This document shows positions 9,828 to 19,203 of a DNA stretch of 64,000 nt, piece after piece; the stretch's first letter is position 1; each line of letters starts with the position of its first letter. The DNA lies in contig NC_019683.1 of the NCBI RefSeq assembly GCF_000316605.1, forward strand, positions 852,036 through 916,035, written 5' to 3'. The stretch comes from [Leptolyngbya] sp. PCC 7376. GTDB taxonomy: Bacteria; Cyanobacteriota; Cyanobacteriia; Cyanobacteriales; MRBY01. The notes beneath the pieces are model-generated. The model saw only the letters and a program-made list of their open reading frames with translations. It was not told the origin of the DNA and did no database searches. The position numbers and the translations under genes are program-made.

Positions 9828-10541
9828 CTAGACAGTGACTCGAGATGGTAGCTCTAAACAGTAACCTGCACCATAAACCGTTTTAATAAATTTCGGGTGA
9901 CGTGGGTCGGGTTCTAGCTTCGTACGGAGATGGCGAATATGTACACGGATCGTCTCAATATCATCCGAAGGATCGTAGCCCCACACTTCTTTCAGAATTT
10001 CGCTGGGAGAAATTGTCTGACCGTGACGCTGCAATAAACAGTGCAGCAGCTCAAATTCTAAATGCGTAAGTTTGACTGTGTCATCAAACCAGATCACCTC
10101 AAACCGTTCCGGGATAAGAGTCAAAGGGCCATAATTTAAAATTTCTGAATGTTTTGCAGCTTGGGGAATGCGATCACTCCGACGAAGTAGAGCACGCACT
10201 CTCACCAACATTTCCTCTACTTCGAAAGGCTTTGTCAGATAGTCATCTGCGCCTGCGTTAAAGCCATCAACTTTGTCTTGAGTCTGGCCCAATGCTGTCA
10301 ACATCAAAACTGGGATATCAGAAATTCGCTCATCACGACGAATACGTTGGCAGACAGTGAAACCATCTACTTTTGGCAACATTAAATCCAACATCACCAA
10401 ATCTGGTTGCAATTGAACAGCCAAAGCTTGCCCTTTCAGACCATCCTCGGCACGGTTTACGTCATATCCTGCCAACTCCAGATTAATCGCAACTAATTCT
10501 GCGATCGCCGGATCATCATCAATAATTAAAATTCGAGGCAT
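9828..10541 (-). CDS. rpaA: Response regulator RpaA (OmpR/PhoB type)
   Basis: This 237-residue regulator has an N-terminal receiver domain (acidic pocket IDDD, phosphoacceptor in [11 protein letters not shown], switch Thr in MLTALG, conserved Lys in DYLTKPFE) and a C-terminal winged-helix DNA-binding domain ([21 protein letters not shown]). The sequence closely fits cyanobacterial RpaA, the master output regulator of the circadian clock that is phosphorylated by SasA and also influences phycobilisome energy distribution. It differs clearly from RpaB in its N-terminus. I chose ATG 10541 ([10 protein letters not shown]) over the GTG eight codons upstream because it matches the family start. The IS630 element ends 12 bases beyond its stop codon without damage to the gene. 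Confidence 0.88.
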   Translation of the reverse strand: MPRILIIDDDPAIAELVAINLELAGYDVNRAEDGLKGQALAVQLQPDLVMLDLMLPKVDGFTVCQRIRRDERISDIPVLMLTALGQTQDKVDGFNAGADDYLTKPFEVEEMLVRVRALLRRSDRIPQAAKHSEILNYGPLTLIPERFEVIWFDDTVKLTHLEFELLHCLLQRHGQTISPSEILKEVWGYDPSDDIETIRVHIRHLRTKLEPDPRHPKFIKTVYGAGYCLELPSRVTV

Positions 10542-10776
10542 TACCACCAAACCCAAGCTACTCACTCCATCTTAGAAGTAAATATTGGGGAAGTTACGCC
10601 TTGCCCGCAAAAAACTTTGGCAAAAGACCAGACAAACCCATGAAATTCGACTAAAATCAGCTATTTTCCACGGTTTTAGGTCATCACAGACTATTAAGCA
10701 AAGAATCACAAAACGAGAAGGAATATTAACTTTTGTGTAATCTCTCTCAGGTAGCCGCTTGAATCTTTAGTTTTTT

Positions 10777-12000
10777 TTAAGGTGAAAGGCGCGCTTTCTT
10801 CGCTCTATTTTTTGTGTACCACGCTGAAATTTCTGGACACCAAGCCTCAAAATGTTGATATAGCAGCTCACAGAGTTTTTGAGCTTCGAGTTGTGCGTCT
10901 CTCTTCCACCGTAGATCAAGTAGATGCATCAGTGAGCGAACATTACAGCTCATCACAAAATGTTGCCGTGCATCAAAAGGAATTAAGCTGCGAGCATGCT
11001 CTTCTGCTAGGCCTTCATCAATACGCTGACGATATCTCTCACAGGCATCCAGACACCATTTTTTATCCTCATTACGCTGCTTCTCAGAATAGAGATATTT
11101 TTTCCCTTGACGATTATCGTAGTTACCGACAGGCCTCAAGTAAAAGACATCTTCGACATCTCGTTTCCCTTCAGCGGCATCAATAATGCGTTGCCCAGTG
11201 TACCGGAAGGAATTATGGACAACAGTGCCATTCGCCACAAAATTATGCCAAGGTCCCTGCATTTCGATGTCATAGGTAAGCACTTGGGTCAAATACTGCA
11301 CATCTTCAACAGTTGCGATCGAAGCTGTCTGGGTTTTATCACAAATGATAACCTGGCAAGATTTTGTCATCTTGACTTGGGCATTATTAGCTTGACTAGA
11401 GCCTTCTAATCCCACTGCTGCAGCCATTGTGTGCCAGCCTTCAGTGGTGAGAATTCGGTGTTCTGTGGTGCAATCAAGATAACTGCCATTACTCAGAGTT
11501 AAACGGTAAACCGGCTGGGCGCCACTGCAAATAACGCTCTGGATTTTGCCGGTGGTAAAAGCTTGCTGTGTTTCGTCAAAAACAATAATCTCAAGGGTTT
11601 TAAAAATATCTGGGTCTGCAGCGCCCAGCTCATATAAGGCTTTGATACTGCGGCTCGTAGGCAATCCTTTCTCTGTATGTTTCAGGGCGATCGCCGTTTC
11701 CCCAGCTAAACACTGCACATCAAAACTCACTCCGACCCGATGGGTGCGGATTTGCTGCATCAGAGAATGGGGAAAATAACCCACGTTAAATACAATTTGA
11801 GGATGTTCAATTGGGCCATAATGGCCTCTTCCACCAGCTAAAAGATGCTTAATTACTAGCTCTCCAGCCTTTTTTTCATCAGGAAAAGTATTCCGTTGTT
11901 CCCAAACGAATTCTTCACAATAGTCTTGGTGCATCGCGCTCCAAATCGTTTGTTGAGGGTTCGGGGTAGACCGGAGGACTTCAACGCGAAACTTATCCAT
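10777..12000 (-). CDS. thyX: Flavin-dependent thymidylate synthase with in-frame mini-intein
   Basis: ThyX makes dTMP from dUMP using FAD, NADPH and methylene-tetrahydrofolate. The 407-residue open frame is ThyX interrupted by an intein: residues 1-96 and 264-407 together form a normal-length protein of about 240 residues. The ThyX motif R-T-H-R-V-G-V-S-F-D-V-Q is cut just before S-F-R-Y-T-G-Q-R, i.e. at the active-site loop, the kind of position favoured by inteins. The first extein residue after the insert is Ser264, suitable as the C-extein nucleophile. dcd, another dTMP-pathway gene, lies 1 kb upstream on the same strand. Without splicing the enzyme should be inactive. Confidence 0.92.
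   Translation of the reverse strand: MDKFRVEVLRSTPNPQQTIWSAMHQDYCEEFVWEQRNTFPDEKKAGELVIKHLLAGGRGHYGPIEHPQIVFNVGYFPHSLMQQIRTHRVGVSFDVQCLAGETAIALKHTEKGLPTSRSIKALYELGAADPDIFKTLEIIVFDETQQAFTTGKIQSVICSGAQPVYRLTLSNGSYLDCTTEHRILTTEGWHTMAAAVGLEGSSQANNAQVKMTKSCQVIICDKTQTASIATVEDVQYLTQVLTYDIEMQGPWHNFVANGTVVHNSFRYTGQRIIDAAEGKRDVEDVFYLRPVGNYDNRQGKKYLYSEKQRNEDKKWCLDACERYRQRIDEGLAEEHARSLIPFDARQHFVMSCNVRSLMHLLDLRWKRDAQLEAQKLCELLYQHFEAWCPEISAWYTKNRAKKARLSP
11212..11712 (-). other. Mini-intein inside ThyX (167 residues, no homing endonuclease)
   Basis: ThyX residues 97-263. The insert begins with the splicing block A pattern C-L-A-G-E-T; has block B (LDCTTEHRILT with the T-x-x-H motif); a block F-like region (VLTYDIEMQGPWHNFVANG); and ends V-V-H-N, the block G penultimate His and terminal Asn, directly before Ser. 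At 167 residues it has room only for the Hint splicing fold, with no LAGLIDADG endonuclease between blocks B and F. It should therefore splice but not home. Splicing is predicted from intact catalytic residues, not shown. Confidence 0.9.
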
Positions 12001-12191
12001 AGAGCAAATACAAAAAGGGTGACTGAATTAAAAGTAGAGAGGATTAATAAAAGGGATTTTTGCAATAACGAAGATCTTGAGACGCTTATTGTGATTGCGA
12101 CTCATGCACTCCCAAAATTAGCATCGATATGAGAGAAGAGTGAACAACCATAATATTTGGAGAAAATCCGCAAACTTTTTTAGTACGAGAT

Positions 12192-12992
12192 TTATTCTTC
12201 AAAAAGTTCAATAAAACTTGAACGATTGCCAGAAGGTTCACGCTCTAAGTCATATCCTAGCTGTTCTGCTTGGGCACGAATTTCGGCAGAATCTGGATTT
12301 TGCAGATCATGACAAATATCCCAGTACAGAGCATCAGATTCTTCTAAACCAGTGGCAGCAGAGATTTGCGGTGAACCGCCACTGATGTGATGTAAGAAAT
12401 ATTCACCAGATTTCTCAATTACGAGAGGTCTTTCCGTTGAGCAGAGCACTTTAGTTGGGTTTAAGTTTGTTTCCCAGCGAAGAGCGGCCGGATCATCTTC
12501 AGGAAATACTTTTTTAACCACTTCTAAATCGTAAAGACGCTCTTCTCGCACTGTTCGCTCAAGGGAAACAAACGTATAAAAAATTTCAGTACAGAACCCT
12601 TCGTAACAGTAATCGGTGAGAGGAGTGAGATTGTTGTCGCTAATCGCGGTTTTGAGGGCTTCATCACGCATCATGCCAACTTCATCAATCTCCATGGTAA
12701 TCGGAGTAGTTTCAGCAGGCTGCTCAATTGCAGCTTCTATCTCTAGTTCTGTGGGCTGCTCTTTTGGCTCAGAGGAGGAAGTTTGTGATGGTGGTGACTC
12801 TGAAGAAGTGGAATCCATCTCGGCAGGGAATTCTTCTGTGGCGATCACCGCCATTACAAGTTCTTCTGTCGCCGCACCTTGAGACAAGTCTTGTATATCG
12901 GTTGATGTTGCGGGTTCATTATAGCCAAGGGTTAACACTGACAGACTTAGGATAATCAACCCAGCATTTATTTGAGGAGAAAGAAAAGACAT
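12192..12992 (-). CDS. Exported protein of unknown function, 266 residues
   Basis: Unrecognised. The N-terminus has a hydrophobic stretch (AGLIILSLSVLTLGY) consistent with a signal peptide or anchor, followed by a low-complexity acidic linker rich in E, S, T and P (about residues 30-100) and then a compact region of about 160 residues with several cysteines (YCYEGFC, VLCSTE, WDICHD) that could form disulfides in the periplasm. It lies between thyX and dcd on the same strand, with gaps of about 190 and 55 bases. The downstream cysteine-bearing domain is probably the functional part; no family is claimed. Confidence 0.75.
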   Translation of the reverse strand: MSFLSPQINAGLIILSLSVLTLGYNEPATSTDIQDLSQGAATEELVMAVIATEEFPAEMDSTSSESPPSQTSSSEPKEQPTELEIEAAIEQPAETTPITMEIDEVGMMRDEALKTAISDNNLTPLTDYCYEGFCTEIFYTFVSLERTVREERLYDLEVVKKVFPEDDPAALRWETNLNPTKVLCSTERPLVIEKSGEYFLHHISGGSPQISAATGLEESDALYWDICHDLQNPDSAEIRAQAEQLGYDLEREPSGNRSSFIELFEE

Positions 12993-13046
12993 TCGTTAAT
13001 TTTGGTTTTTGATTCAATACGCACAAAGCGTCCCAGAATTTTAGAC

Positions 13047-13643
13047 TTAAACCCTAGGAAGCGTGACCTTACCTTCTTGGTTTTGGTATTTGCCGCCGCG
13101 ATCGCTATAGGTTGTATTACACGGCTCTCCCTCGAAAAACAGAAGCTGTACAACCCCTTCATTAGCGTAAATCCGGCAATCAGTACTTGATGCATTACTA
13201 AATTCCAAGGTGATTGCCCCTCGCCAGGATGCTTCCAGAGGAGTGGTATTGGCAATCAGACCAACACGAGCATAAGTCGATTTTCCTAAACAAATTGCAG
13301 TGACGTTGGGAGGCATCTGAATTTTTTCGAGAGACACACCAAGGCCATAGGAATTGGCAGGGATAATGAAATAGTCACCATATTCATCTCGCTGAAGGGC
13401 AACGGCCTCCAAATTTTTGGGGCTAAAGGCTTTGGGATTAACGACAGTGCCGGGAATGTGGCGGAAGATGAGAAATTCTTCGGGACTGAGGCGAATATCA
13501 TAGCCATAACTGGACAAACCATAACTAAGGGCTGGAACCGTGCTGTTCTCATCGAGCTGAATTTGGCGAATGAGAGTCGGCTCAAAGGGTGTAATCATGC
13601 CATGTTTAGCTTGGTCTAAAATCCAAATGTCATTTTTGAGCAT
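13047..13643 (-). CDS. dcd: dCTP deaminase
   Basis: Dcd deaminates dCTP to dUTP, feeding dUMP and hence ThyX. The 198-residue protein has the family features YGLSSYGYDIRLSP, the substrate-loop segment GKSTYARVGLIANTTPLE with the catalytic Glu, WRGAITLEFSN, and the C-terminal YANEGVVQLLF motif. I chose ATG 13643 (MLKNDIWILDQAKHGMI), which is preceded by GAGGGA at good spacing and matches cyanobacterial homologues; a further 30 in-frame codons upstream lack support. The gene is divergent from petM. Confidence 0.92.
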   Translation of the reverse strand: MLKNDIWILDQAKHGMITPFEPTLIRQIQLDENSTVPALSYGLSSYGYDIRLSPEEFLIFRHIPGTVVNPKAFSPKNLEAVALQRDEYGDYFIIPANSYGLGVSLEKIQMPPNVTAICLGKSTYARVGLIANTTPLEASWRGAITLEFSNASSTDCRIYANEGVVQLLFFEGEPCNTTYSDRGGKYQNQEGKVTLPRV

Positions 13644-13813
13644 AGTTCCCTCAGCAAGAAATTCGACATCATATAATCGCATGTCTATCGGCGATCGCGC
13701 CAATGGTTTATCCAAGAGCGTCCAGTTAGGCACAAATGCCCTGCACTGTTTTAGAATACGTCTTGTGAGAAACTGTTTTTAATAAATTTCTATCGCCCTA
13801 AGGAGTTCCACCA

Positions 13814-13933
13814 ATGAGTGCAGAAAGCATGATGTTTAATGGCTTCATTATTGCCATGACTACTGTGATGTTCGGTCTAGCGTGGGGATTCGTTATCCTC
13901 AAAATCCAGAATGGTGCTAGCAAGGCTAAATAG
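13814..13933 (+). CDS. petM: Cytochrome b6f complex subunit PetM
   Basis: A 39-residue single-helix membrane protein beginning MSAESMMFNGFIIAM and containing the strongly conserved FGLAWGFVILKIQ segment of PetM (subunit VII). It is a peripheral small subunit of the cytochrome b6f complex that carries electrons between the photosystems. AAGGAG lies about seven bases before the ATG. It is divergent from dcd and 71 bases upstream of a psb28-like gene on the same strand, so two photosynthesis genes may share a transcript. Confidence 0.93.
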   Translation: MSAESMMFNGFIIAMTTVMFGLAWGFVILKIQNGASKAK

Positions 13934-14004
13934 GTTTACTTACCTAGATTGTTAGGATAGGGGTTGCGTAAGTTAATCTCTGCCCCTACTCCCTGCGATC
14001 GCCA

Positions 14005-14499
14005 ATGTTTAAGAATTTTCCTTTTTTCAATCGCGATAAAAATCAAAGCTCTGCCAGCGAAGCGCCACAACCTGACTCAGCAGAGAACTCGGCGATCGCC
14101 CCAGAAGCAGAAAAAGATATAACGCCTCGCATCGAATTTTTTAACGGCATTACTGAAGATTTAAGCAACGTTAGTCTCCGGCGTGATCCTCGCACCGGCC
14201 TCAAGTCCGTCGAAATGATCTTTGAGCAACTCAACGCACTAGAACGCTTCCAAAGCTTTACCAGCGGCTTTAAAGGTGTTGTGAGCCTCATTGACGAAGA
14301 AGGTGATATCGCCGTCACTCCATCCAGTTGTCGCATTATTTTTGGTGGTGATGAAGGTGATGACCTCCGGGGCGTCATTTGTCGTTTTGAAATTGACCAA
14401 GAGAACCATTGGGAGCGTTTTATCCGCTTTATGAATCGCTATGCTGACGCCAATGGGTTTGCCTACGGAGAAACAGAAGCACCGACAGCAAACTCTTAA
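14005..14499 (+). CDS. Psb28-family photosystem II assembly factor with N-terminal extension
   Basis: Residues from about 43 onward match the Psb28 fold: IEFFNGITEDLSNVSLRRDPRTG at the start and WERFIRFMNRYADANG near the end. Psb28 proteins bind photosystem II assembly intermediates (CP47 module). Cyanobacteria often have two copies; the divergence here suggests the Psb28-2 branch, though I cannot decide this by eye. The first 42 residues form an acidic, Ala/Ser-rich extension (FPFFNRDKNQSSASEAP) that is absent from the usual protein of about 110-130 residues and may be a disordered tail. The start at 14005 is the first ATG in frame. Confidence 0.8.
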   Translation: MFKNFPFFNRDKNQSSASEAPQPDSAENSAIAPEAEKDITPRIEFFNGITEDLSNVSLRRDPRTGLKSVEMIFEQLNALERFQSFTSGFKGVVSLIDEEGDIAVTPSSCRIIFGGDEGDDLRGVICRFEIDQENHWERFIRFMNRYADANGFAYGETEAPTANS

Positions 14500-14984
14500 C
14501 TTCCCTTATTTATCTTTCCAACGCCAAACAAATCACATTGCCAATAGCATCAATCCCCTTATTAATTAACCGTCTCTAATCTGGGCAGAGAAATAAGGCG
14601 ATCGCCGCAGATTCATGGTTAATACGGATGCTGATCTTGCAATCTATGCGCAACCAAGCATCACTTTATTCTGAAACCGCATAGCCGACGAGCAGAAAGT
14701 AACAAAAACTACGATTTTTACAAGAAAAGAGTGTGATTCTGTTGCCAACTTATGGAAGTAATTCAATAAATTTACTGAGACAGCGTTGCGAAAGACTAAT
14801 TCAGTTTTAAGCCACTAATCTAACTAGTAACTTCATTGATCCTTTGCTTACATAACCACACAGACTCTAATTATCTTTAATCTCTTAAAAACATGAAGGA
14901 TTAAGACATATTAGATACAAAAAGTTTTAGTTTGTGCGGTTAGGTCTTAAGACATCAGAAATCACTTTTTTTGGAAGGTAAAAA
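14500..14984. promoter_or_regulatory. 485-base leader and promoter region of nrtP
   Basis: No gene is visible. The region is AT-rich in its right half, holds one HIP1 octamer near 14600 and one perfect NtcA-type site (14699-14712). A ribosome site TTGGAAGG lies nine bases before the nrtP start. The distance from the NtcA site to the start (about 270 bases) would imply a long 5' untranslated region. Confidence 0.5.
14699..14712. promoter_or_regulatory. NtcA-type binding site (GTA-N8-TAC)
   Basis: The sequence GTAACAAAAACTAC is an exact match to the NtcA consensus GTA-N8-TAC. NtcA activates nitrogen assimilation genes of cyanobacteria under ammonium limitation, and the next gene is the nitrate permease. 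I did not find a clear -10 box at the usual distance of about 22 bases, so the role is probable but not certain. Confidence 0.55.
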
Positions 14985-16583
14985 ATGCTCGGAGAAATGT
15001 GGTCATTTAAGGGGAGATACAAAATCCTCCATATGACATGGTTCGCGTTCTTCTTGTCATTTGTGGTCTGGTTTAATTTCCCTCCCTTTGCCACCACAAT
15101 TGGTCAAGAATTTGGCTTAACAAAGCCTCAGCTCGGCACCATCGGTCTTTGTAACGTTGCATTGACTGTCCCCGCGCGGGTCATCATCGGTATGTTGCTG
15201 GACAAGTACGGTCCGAGGTTAACCTACTCAATCCTGCTCATGTACGCAGCGATCCCTTGTATTATCTTCGCGACGGCACAAAGCTTCAACCAGCTTGTTA
15301 TTGGCCGTTTGCTCATGGGTATCGTCGGTGCAGGTTTCGTAATCGGTATTCGGATGGTTGCGGAATGGTTCCCTCCTAAGGATGTTGGTACTGCTGAAGG
15401 TATTTATGGTGGTTGGGGTAACTTTGGTTCTGCATTCTCCGCATTTACCATGGTCATCTTTGCTGTAGCTCTATCTTTCCTACCCGGTGCATTCAACTTC
15501 GGTGAAGCTCAAACTTTTAAAGTTCTTTTCTTCCCCGCATTTGAAACGGCAATCTTAAATTGGCGTGTGGCGATCGCCGGCACAGGTATCATTGCAGCCC
15601 TCTACGGTGCTTTGTACCTTGTCAGCGTCACGGATACTCCTCCCGGAAAAGAATACAAGCGTCCTGAAAAGGCTCGCGGTATCGAAGTAACAACCAAGCG
15701 TGATTTCTGGTTCCTCATGGCGATGAACCTTCCCCTCAACCTAATTTTGATGGTGTTAGCTTGGCGTCTACAGAAAGTTGGTTTCCTCGATAACACTGGC
15801 ATAACCATTGCAATCCTAGCCATTGTTGGTCTCTATCTATTCCAGTCTTGGAACTGCTGGGAAGTGAATAAAGACCTGATGACAGGTAAGAAGCGCTATG
15901 CGCCAGAAGACCGTTATGAGTTTATGCAAGTGGCAATGCTTGAGCTGACTTACATCGTGAACTTCGGTTCTGAGTTGGCAGTTGTAACGATGCTTCCCGC
16001 ATTTTTTGAAGGCACCTTCGACAGCGTTGACAAAGCAGCAGCCGGTATTATCGCGTCGAGTTACGCGTTCATGAACCTTGCCTCTCGTCCCGGTGGCGGT
16101 ATCATCTCCGACAAGTTGGGCAGTCGTAAATGGACAATGGTTGTCCTCACAGGCGGTATGGGTATTGGTTACCTCTTGATGAGTACCGTGAATGGTGCTT
16201 GGCCAATTCCTTTGGCAGTACTACTCACAATGGCTTGTTCCTTCTTCGTACAATCTTCTGAGGGTGCAACTTTCGCGATGGTTCCCCTTGTTAAGCGTCG
16301 GATTACTGGTCAAATCGCTGGTAACGTTGGTGCTTACGGTAACGTCGGTGCGGTTGCTTACCTCACAACTCGTCTTCTCTTGACTGAAAACTCTGGTGCT
16401 GCAAATGGTGGTGAGCCTGTGATGTCTGCAGTCAATGCTGGGTTCTTCCAAGTCCTCGGTATTGGTGGCTTGATTGTTGCCTTCCTCTGTATCTTCTTCA
16501 TGAAAGAGCCTAAGGGTTCCTTTGCGGAGTTCCATGAAGGTGAAGAAGTCTTCGAATCTTCTGCTGAAGAGGCAACTTACTAG
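14985..16583 (+). CDS. nrtP: Nitrate/nitrite permease NrtP (major facilitator, NNP family)
   Basis: A 532-residue inner-membrane protein with about 12 hydrophobic helices. The NNP-family features are visible: FAFFLSFVVWFNFPPF in helix 1, the loop motif DKYGPRLTY, and the nitrate signature regions AGFVIGIRMVAEWFP...GWGNFG and, in the second half, GRR-like ASRPGGGIISDKLGSR. It imports nitrate and nitrite by proton symport. This single-polypeptide system replaces the NrtABCD ABC transporter in many marine cyanobacteria. narB follows on the same strand, but a strong terminator separates them, so narB may have its own promoter. An NtcA-type site lies upstream. Confidence 0.93.
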   Translation: MLGEMWSFKGRYKILHMTWFAFFLSFVVWFNFPPFATTIGQEFGLTKPQLGTIGLCNVALTVPARVIIGMLLDKYGPRLTYSILLMYAAIPCIIFATAQSFNQLVIGRLLMGIVGAGFVIGIRMVAEWFPPKDVGTAEGIYGGWGNFGSAFSAFTMVIFAVALSFLPGAFNFGEAQTFKVLFFPAFETAILNWRVAIAGTGIIAALYGALYLVSVTDTPPGKEYKRPEKARGIEVTTKRDFWFLMAMNLPLNLILMVLAWRLQKVGFLDNTGITIAILAIVGLYLFQSWNCWEVNKDLMTGKKRYAPEDRYEFMQVAMLELTYIVNFGSELAVVTMLPAFFEGTFDSVDKAAAGIIASSYAFMNLASRPGGGIISDKLGSRKWTMVVLTGGMGIGYLLMSTVNGAWPIPLAVLLTMACSFFVQSSEGATFAMVPLVKRRITGQIAGNVGAYGNVGAVAYLTTRLLLTENSGAANGGEPVMSAVNAGFFQVLGIGGLIVAFLCIFFMKEPKGSFAEFHEGEEVFESSAEEATY

Positions 16584-16604
16584 ATTTGTTTGAGACTTTT
16601 AGGC

Positions 16605-16656
16605 AATACCTACAAAATTCCAATCCATTCTGATTGAGTTTTGTAGGTATTTTTTG
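16605..16656 (+). terminator. Rho-independent terminator after nrtP
   Basis: Arms AATACCTACAAAA (16605-16617) and TTTTGTAGGTATT (16639-16651) pair perfectly over 13 bp around a 21-base loop and are followed by a T run. Confidence 0.85.
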
Positions 16657-16959
16657 GCATCAAAAGAAAGTATTTATCTAGGAAATAGACGAGCAGAAAT
16701 CTCCATTCTCTGTATCTTGATGAGACCTAATCAGTTGAATAAAGAAAGGTCATCCCTGATACTTGATAACCTCTGTATAATTTTAAAATAAGTGTCTTTT
16801 TAGATAAGATAATTAGATCAAGTTAATATTTCAGTCTCATTTTTCCAGAAAAGTTTAAGTAAGATCAAATAGTAGAATCATTTAGTTTTAGCGATTAAGT
16901 AATGGGCTAGCTACTAGTGCAATTATTTTTCTCTTGATCTTTTAATTGAGTTGTAAGCA
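16657..16959 (+). promoter_or_regulatory. Leader and promoter region of narB
   Basis: About 300 AT-rich bases without a gene. A near match to the NtcA consensus, GTAGAATCATTTAG at 16872-16885 (one mismatch, final C to G), lies 74 bases before the narB start. GAGTTGTAAGCA precedes the ATG; the ribosome site is weak. Independent NtcA control of narB is therefore plausible only. Confidence 0.35.
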
Positions 16960-19203
16960 ATGGATCAGCAAAAAGCAAAAACCCTTTGTCCCTACTGTGG
17001 TGTCGGTTGTGGTTTAGAAGTATCGAAGGTAGATAAGCCGGGTCGTCCTCCTCTGAAAGTCATGGGTGATCGCCAACATCCTTCTAGTCTGGGAAAGGTG
17101 TGCGTAAAGGGTGCGACTATTGCTGATTCCCTCGATAAAGATCGTTTGCTTTATCCAATGTATCGGCGATCGCTAGATGATCCCTTTGAAAGGGTGAGCT
17201 GGGATCGAGCGTTTGATCTCATTGCGGATCGCATTCAAACCGTGAAAGAAGAAATCGGTGTTGAAGGTGTTGCAATGTATGGTTCCGGCCAACTGCAAAC
17301 AGAAGACTATTACACTGCCCAGAAATTATTAAAAGGCTGTCTCGGGACCAATAATTTTGATGCAAACTCCCGCCTCTGCATGTCCTCCGCTGTTGCGGGC
17401 TATATCCAGAGTTTTGGCGCTGATGGACCTCCGCCTTGTTACGAAGATCTAGAGCTGACAGATTGCGCCTTCATCATTGGCAGCAATACTGCAGATTGTC
17501 ACCCTATTATTTTTAATCGCCTCAACCAACACATTAAGCATTCAAACGCGAAGATGGTTGTGGTTGATCCCCGTCGCACGAAAACAGCAGAAGCGGCAGA
17601 TTTGCATCTCGCAATCAAGCCTGGCACCGACATCGATCTGCTCAATGGGATTGCTCACCTCCTTCTCAAGTGGGAGCGCATTGATACATTCTTTATCGAT
17701 GAATGCACCAGAGATTTTTCAAAGTTTGCCACGTTGGTTCAAAGCTATACACCAGAAACGGTCGCTAGACGCTGCGGCATTCGGATTGATCATTTAGAGC
17801 AAGCCGCTAAATATTGGGCTAAAGCAAATAGTGTGCTGTCAATTTGGTCGATGGGCATTAATCAGTCTTCGGAAGGTACAGCAAAAGTACGCACCCTAAT
17901 TAACCTGCACCTGATGACGGGTGAGATTGGCAAGCCAGGTGCTGGGCCTTTTTCGTTAACAGGTCAACCAAATGCAATGGGTGGTCGTGAGGCTGGTGGC
18001 TTAGCGCATTTGCTACCGGGTTATCGCCTCGTAAAGAATCCAGAACATCGTCAAGCTCTCGAACAGGCTTGGGATCTGCCGAGCAATTCGATTTCGCCTG
18101 TACCAGGTAAAGATGCTTGGTCAATGATTACGGGTTTAGAGACGGGTGATGTAGGGATGCTTTGGGTAGTCGCCACAAATCCCGCAGTCAGTATGCCGGA
18201 TCTAGAGCGCACCAAAGCGGCTTTGTTAAAGTCAGAATTTACGATTTGTCAGGATGCCTATTACCCCACGGAAACGGCCAATTATTCTCACTTGCTTTTA
18301 CCGGCATTGCAGTGGGGCGAGAAAACAGGCACGATGACAAACTCCGAACGGGTTGTCACTTATTGTCCGCAATTCCGCGATCGCCCCGGTGAGGCTTGGG
18401 CTGACTGGGAAATTTTTGCGGAGGTAGGCCGTCGTTTAGGGTACACGAAACAATTCCGCGCGGTGTCTTCGGCAGAGGTTTACGATGAATTTATTCAGCT
18501 GACCGGCGATCGCCCCTGCGACATGACGGGGTTAAGCCATGAACGATTAGCGACGGATGGCCCCATCCAATGGCCTTGTCCAGCGTCGGAATTTGAAGAG
18601 AAGGATGAGAAGGAAGTCGAAAAAGATAATCGCGGTTTACTGAAAAAAATCCTTGGTCAAGATGCTCCTCTCCAAGGTAAGCGACTCTATACCGATGGCC
18701 GTTTTTATACGCCTGATGGTCGGGCTAGATTTGCGGCTTATCATTCCCGTGGTTTGGCCGAGCCGCCCGATACAGATTTCCCATTTGTGCTGACGATTGG
18801 TCGTTTGTATGGCCATTGGCATACGATGACTCGCACTGGCCGCATTCCCAGAATCATGAAGATGCATCCAAAGCCTTTCCTCGAAATTCACCCACGGGAT
18901 GCCCAACGTCTAGGTGTGGCTGAGGGAGAAATGATTGAGGTGAGATCACGGCGAGGTTCGGCTAAATTCCCTGCCCTAATCACCAAAAATATTACCCCTG
19001 GCACTGTCTTTGCACCGATGCACTGGGGTGAACTATGGGGTGAAGATACTGAAGCGAATAATCTCACTCACCCGGAATCTTGTCCTGTTTCTCTCCAACC
19101 GGAACTAAAAGCTTGTGCAGTTCAAGTACTCAAGGTGCGATCGCCACTCGTAGAGTCCCAAGAAGATAGCCAAAAGCCAGCCGAAGTTCTCCAACAAGTT
19201 TAG
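16960..19203 (+). CDS. narB: Ferredoxin-nitrate reductase NarB
   Basis: A 747-residue cytoplasmic molybdoenzyme that reduces nitrate to nitrite with electrons from ferredoxin. The N-terminus carries the [4Fe-4S] motif [12 protein letters not shown] with the fourth ligand in LGKVCVKG. The middle and C-terminal parts have molybdopterin-binding features ([50 protein letters not shown], and the terminal domain [19 protein letters not shown]). Length and order match cyanobacterial NarB. It follows nrtP, completing uptake and first reduction; nirA is not in the window. Its stop codon overlaps the stop of the convergent helicase-like gene. Confidence 0.95.
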   Translation: MDQQKAKTLCPYCGVGCGLEVSKVDKPGRPPLKVMGDRQHPSSLGKVCVKGATIADSLDKDRLLYPMYRRSLDDPFERVSWDRAFDLIADRIQTVKEEIGVEGVAMYGSGQLQTEDYYTAQKLLKGCLGTNNFDANSRLCMSSAVAGYIQSFGADGPPPCYEDLELTDCAFIIGSNTADCHPIIFNRLNQHIKHSNAKMVVVDPRRTKTAEAADLHLAIKPGTDIDLLNGIAHLLLKWERIDTFFIDECTRDFSKFATLVQSYTPETVARRCGIRIDHLEQAAKYWAKANSVLSIWSMGINQSSEGTAKVRTLINLHLMTGEIGKPGAGPFSLTGQPNAMGGREAGGLAHLLPGYRLVKNPEHRQALEQAWDLPSNSISPVPGKDAWSMITGLETGDVGMLWVVATNPAVSMPDLERTKAALLKSEFTICQDAYYPTETANYSHLLLPALQWGEKTGTMTNSERVVTYCPQFRDRPGEAWADWEIFAEVGRRLGYTKQFRAVSSAEVYDEFIQLTGDRPCDMTGLSHERLATDGPIQWPCPASEFEEKDEKEVEKDNRGLLKKILGQDAPLQGKRLYTDGRFYTPDGRARFAAYHSRGLAEPPDTDFPFVLTIGRLYGHWHTMTRTGRIPRIMKMHPKPFLEIHPRDAQRLGVAEGEMIEVRSRRGSAKFPALITKNITPGTVFAPMHWGELWGEDTEANNLTHPESCPVSLQPELKACAVQVLKVRSPLVESQEDSQKPAEVLQQV

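Noticed and set aside
10782-11409. Plus-strand frames opposite thyX, considered as an antisense homing endonuclease
   Set aside because: No endonuclease motif; they are shadows of the extein and intein codons.
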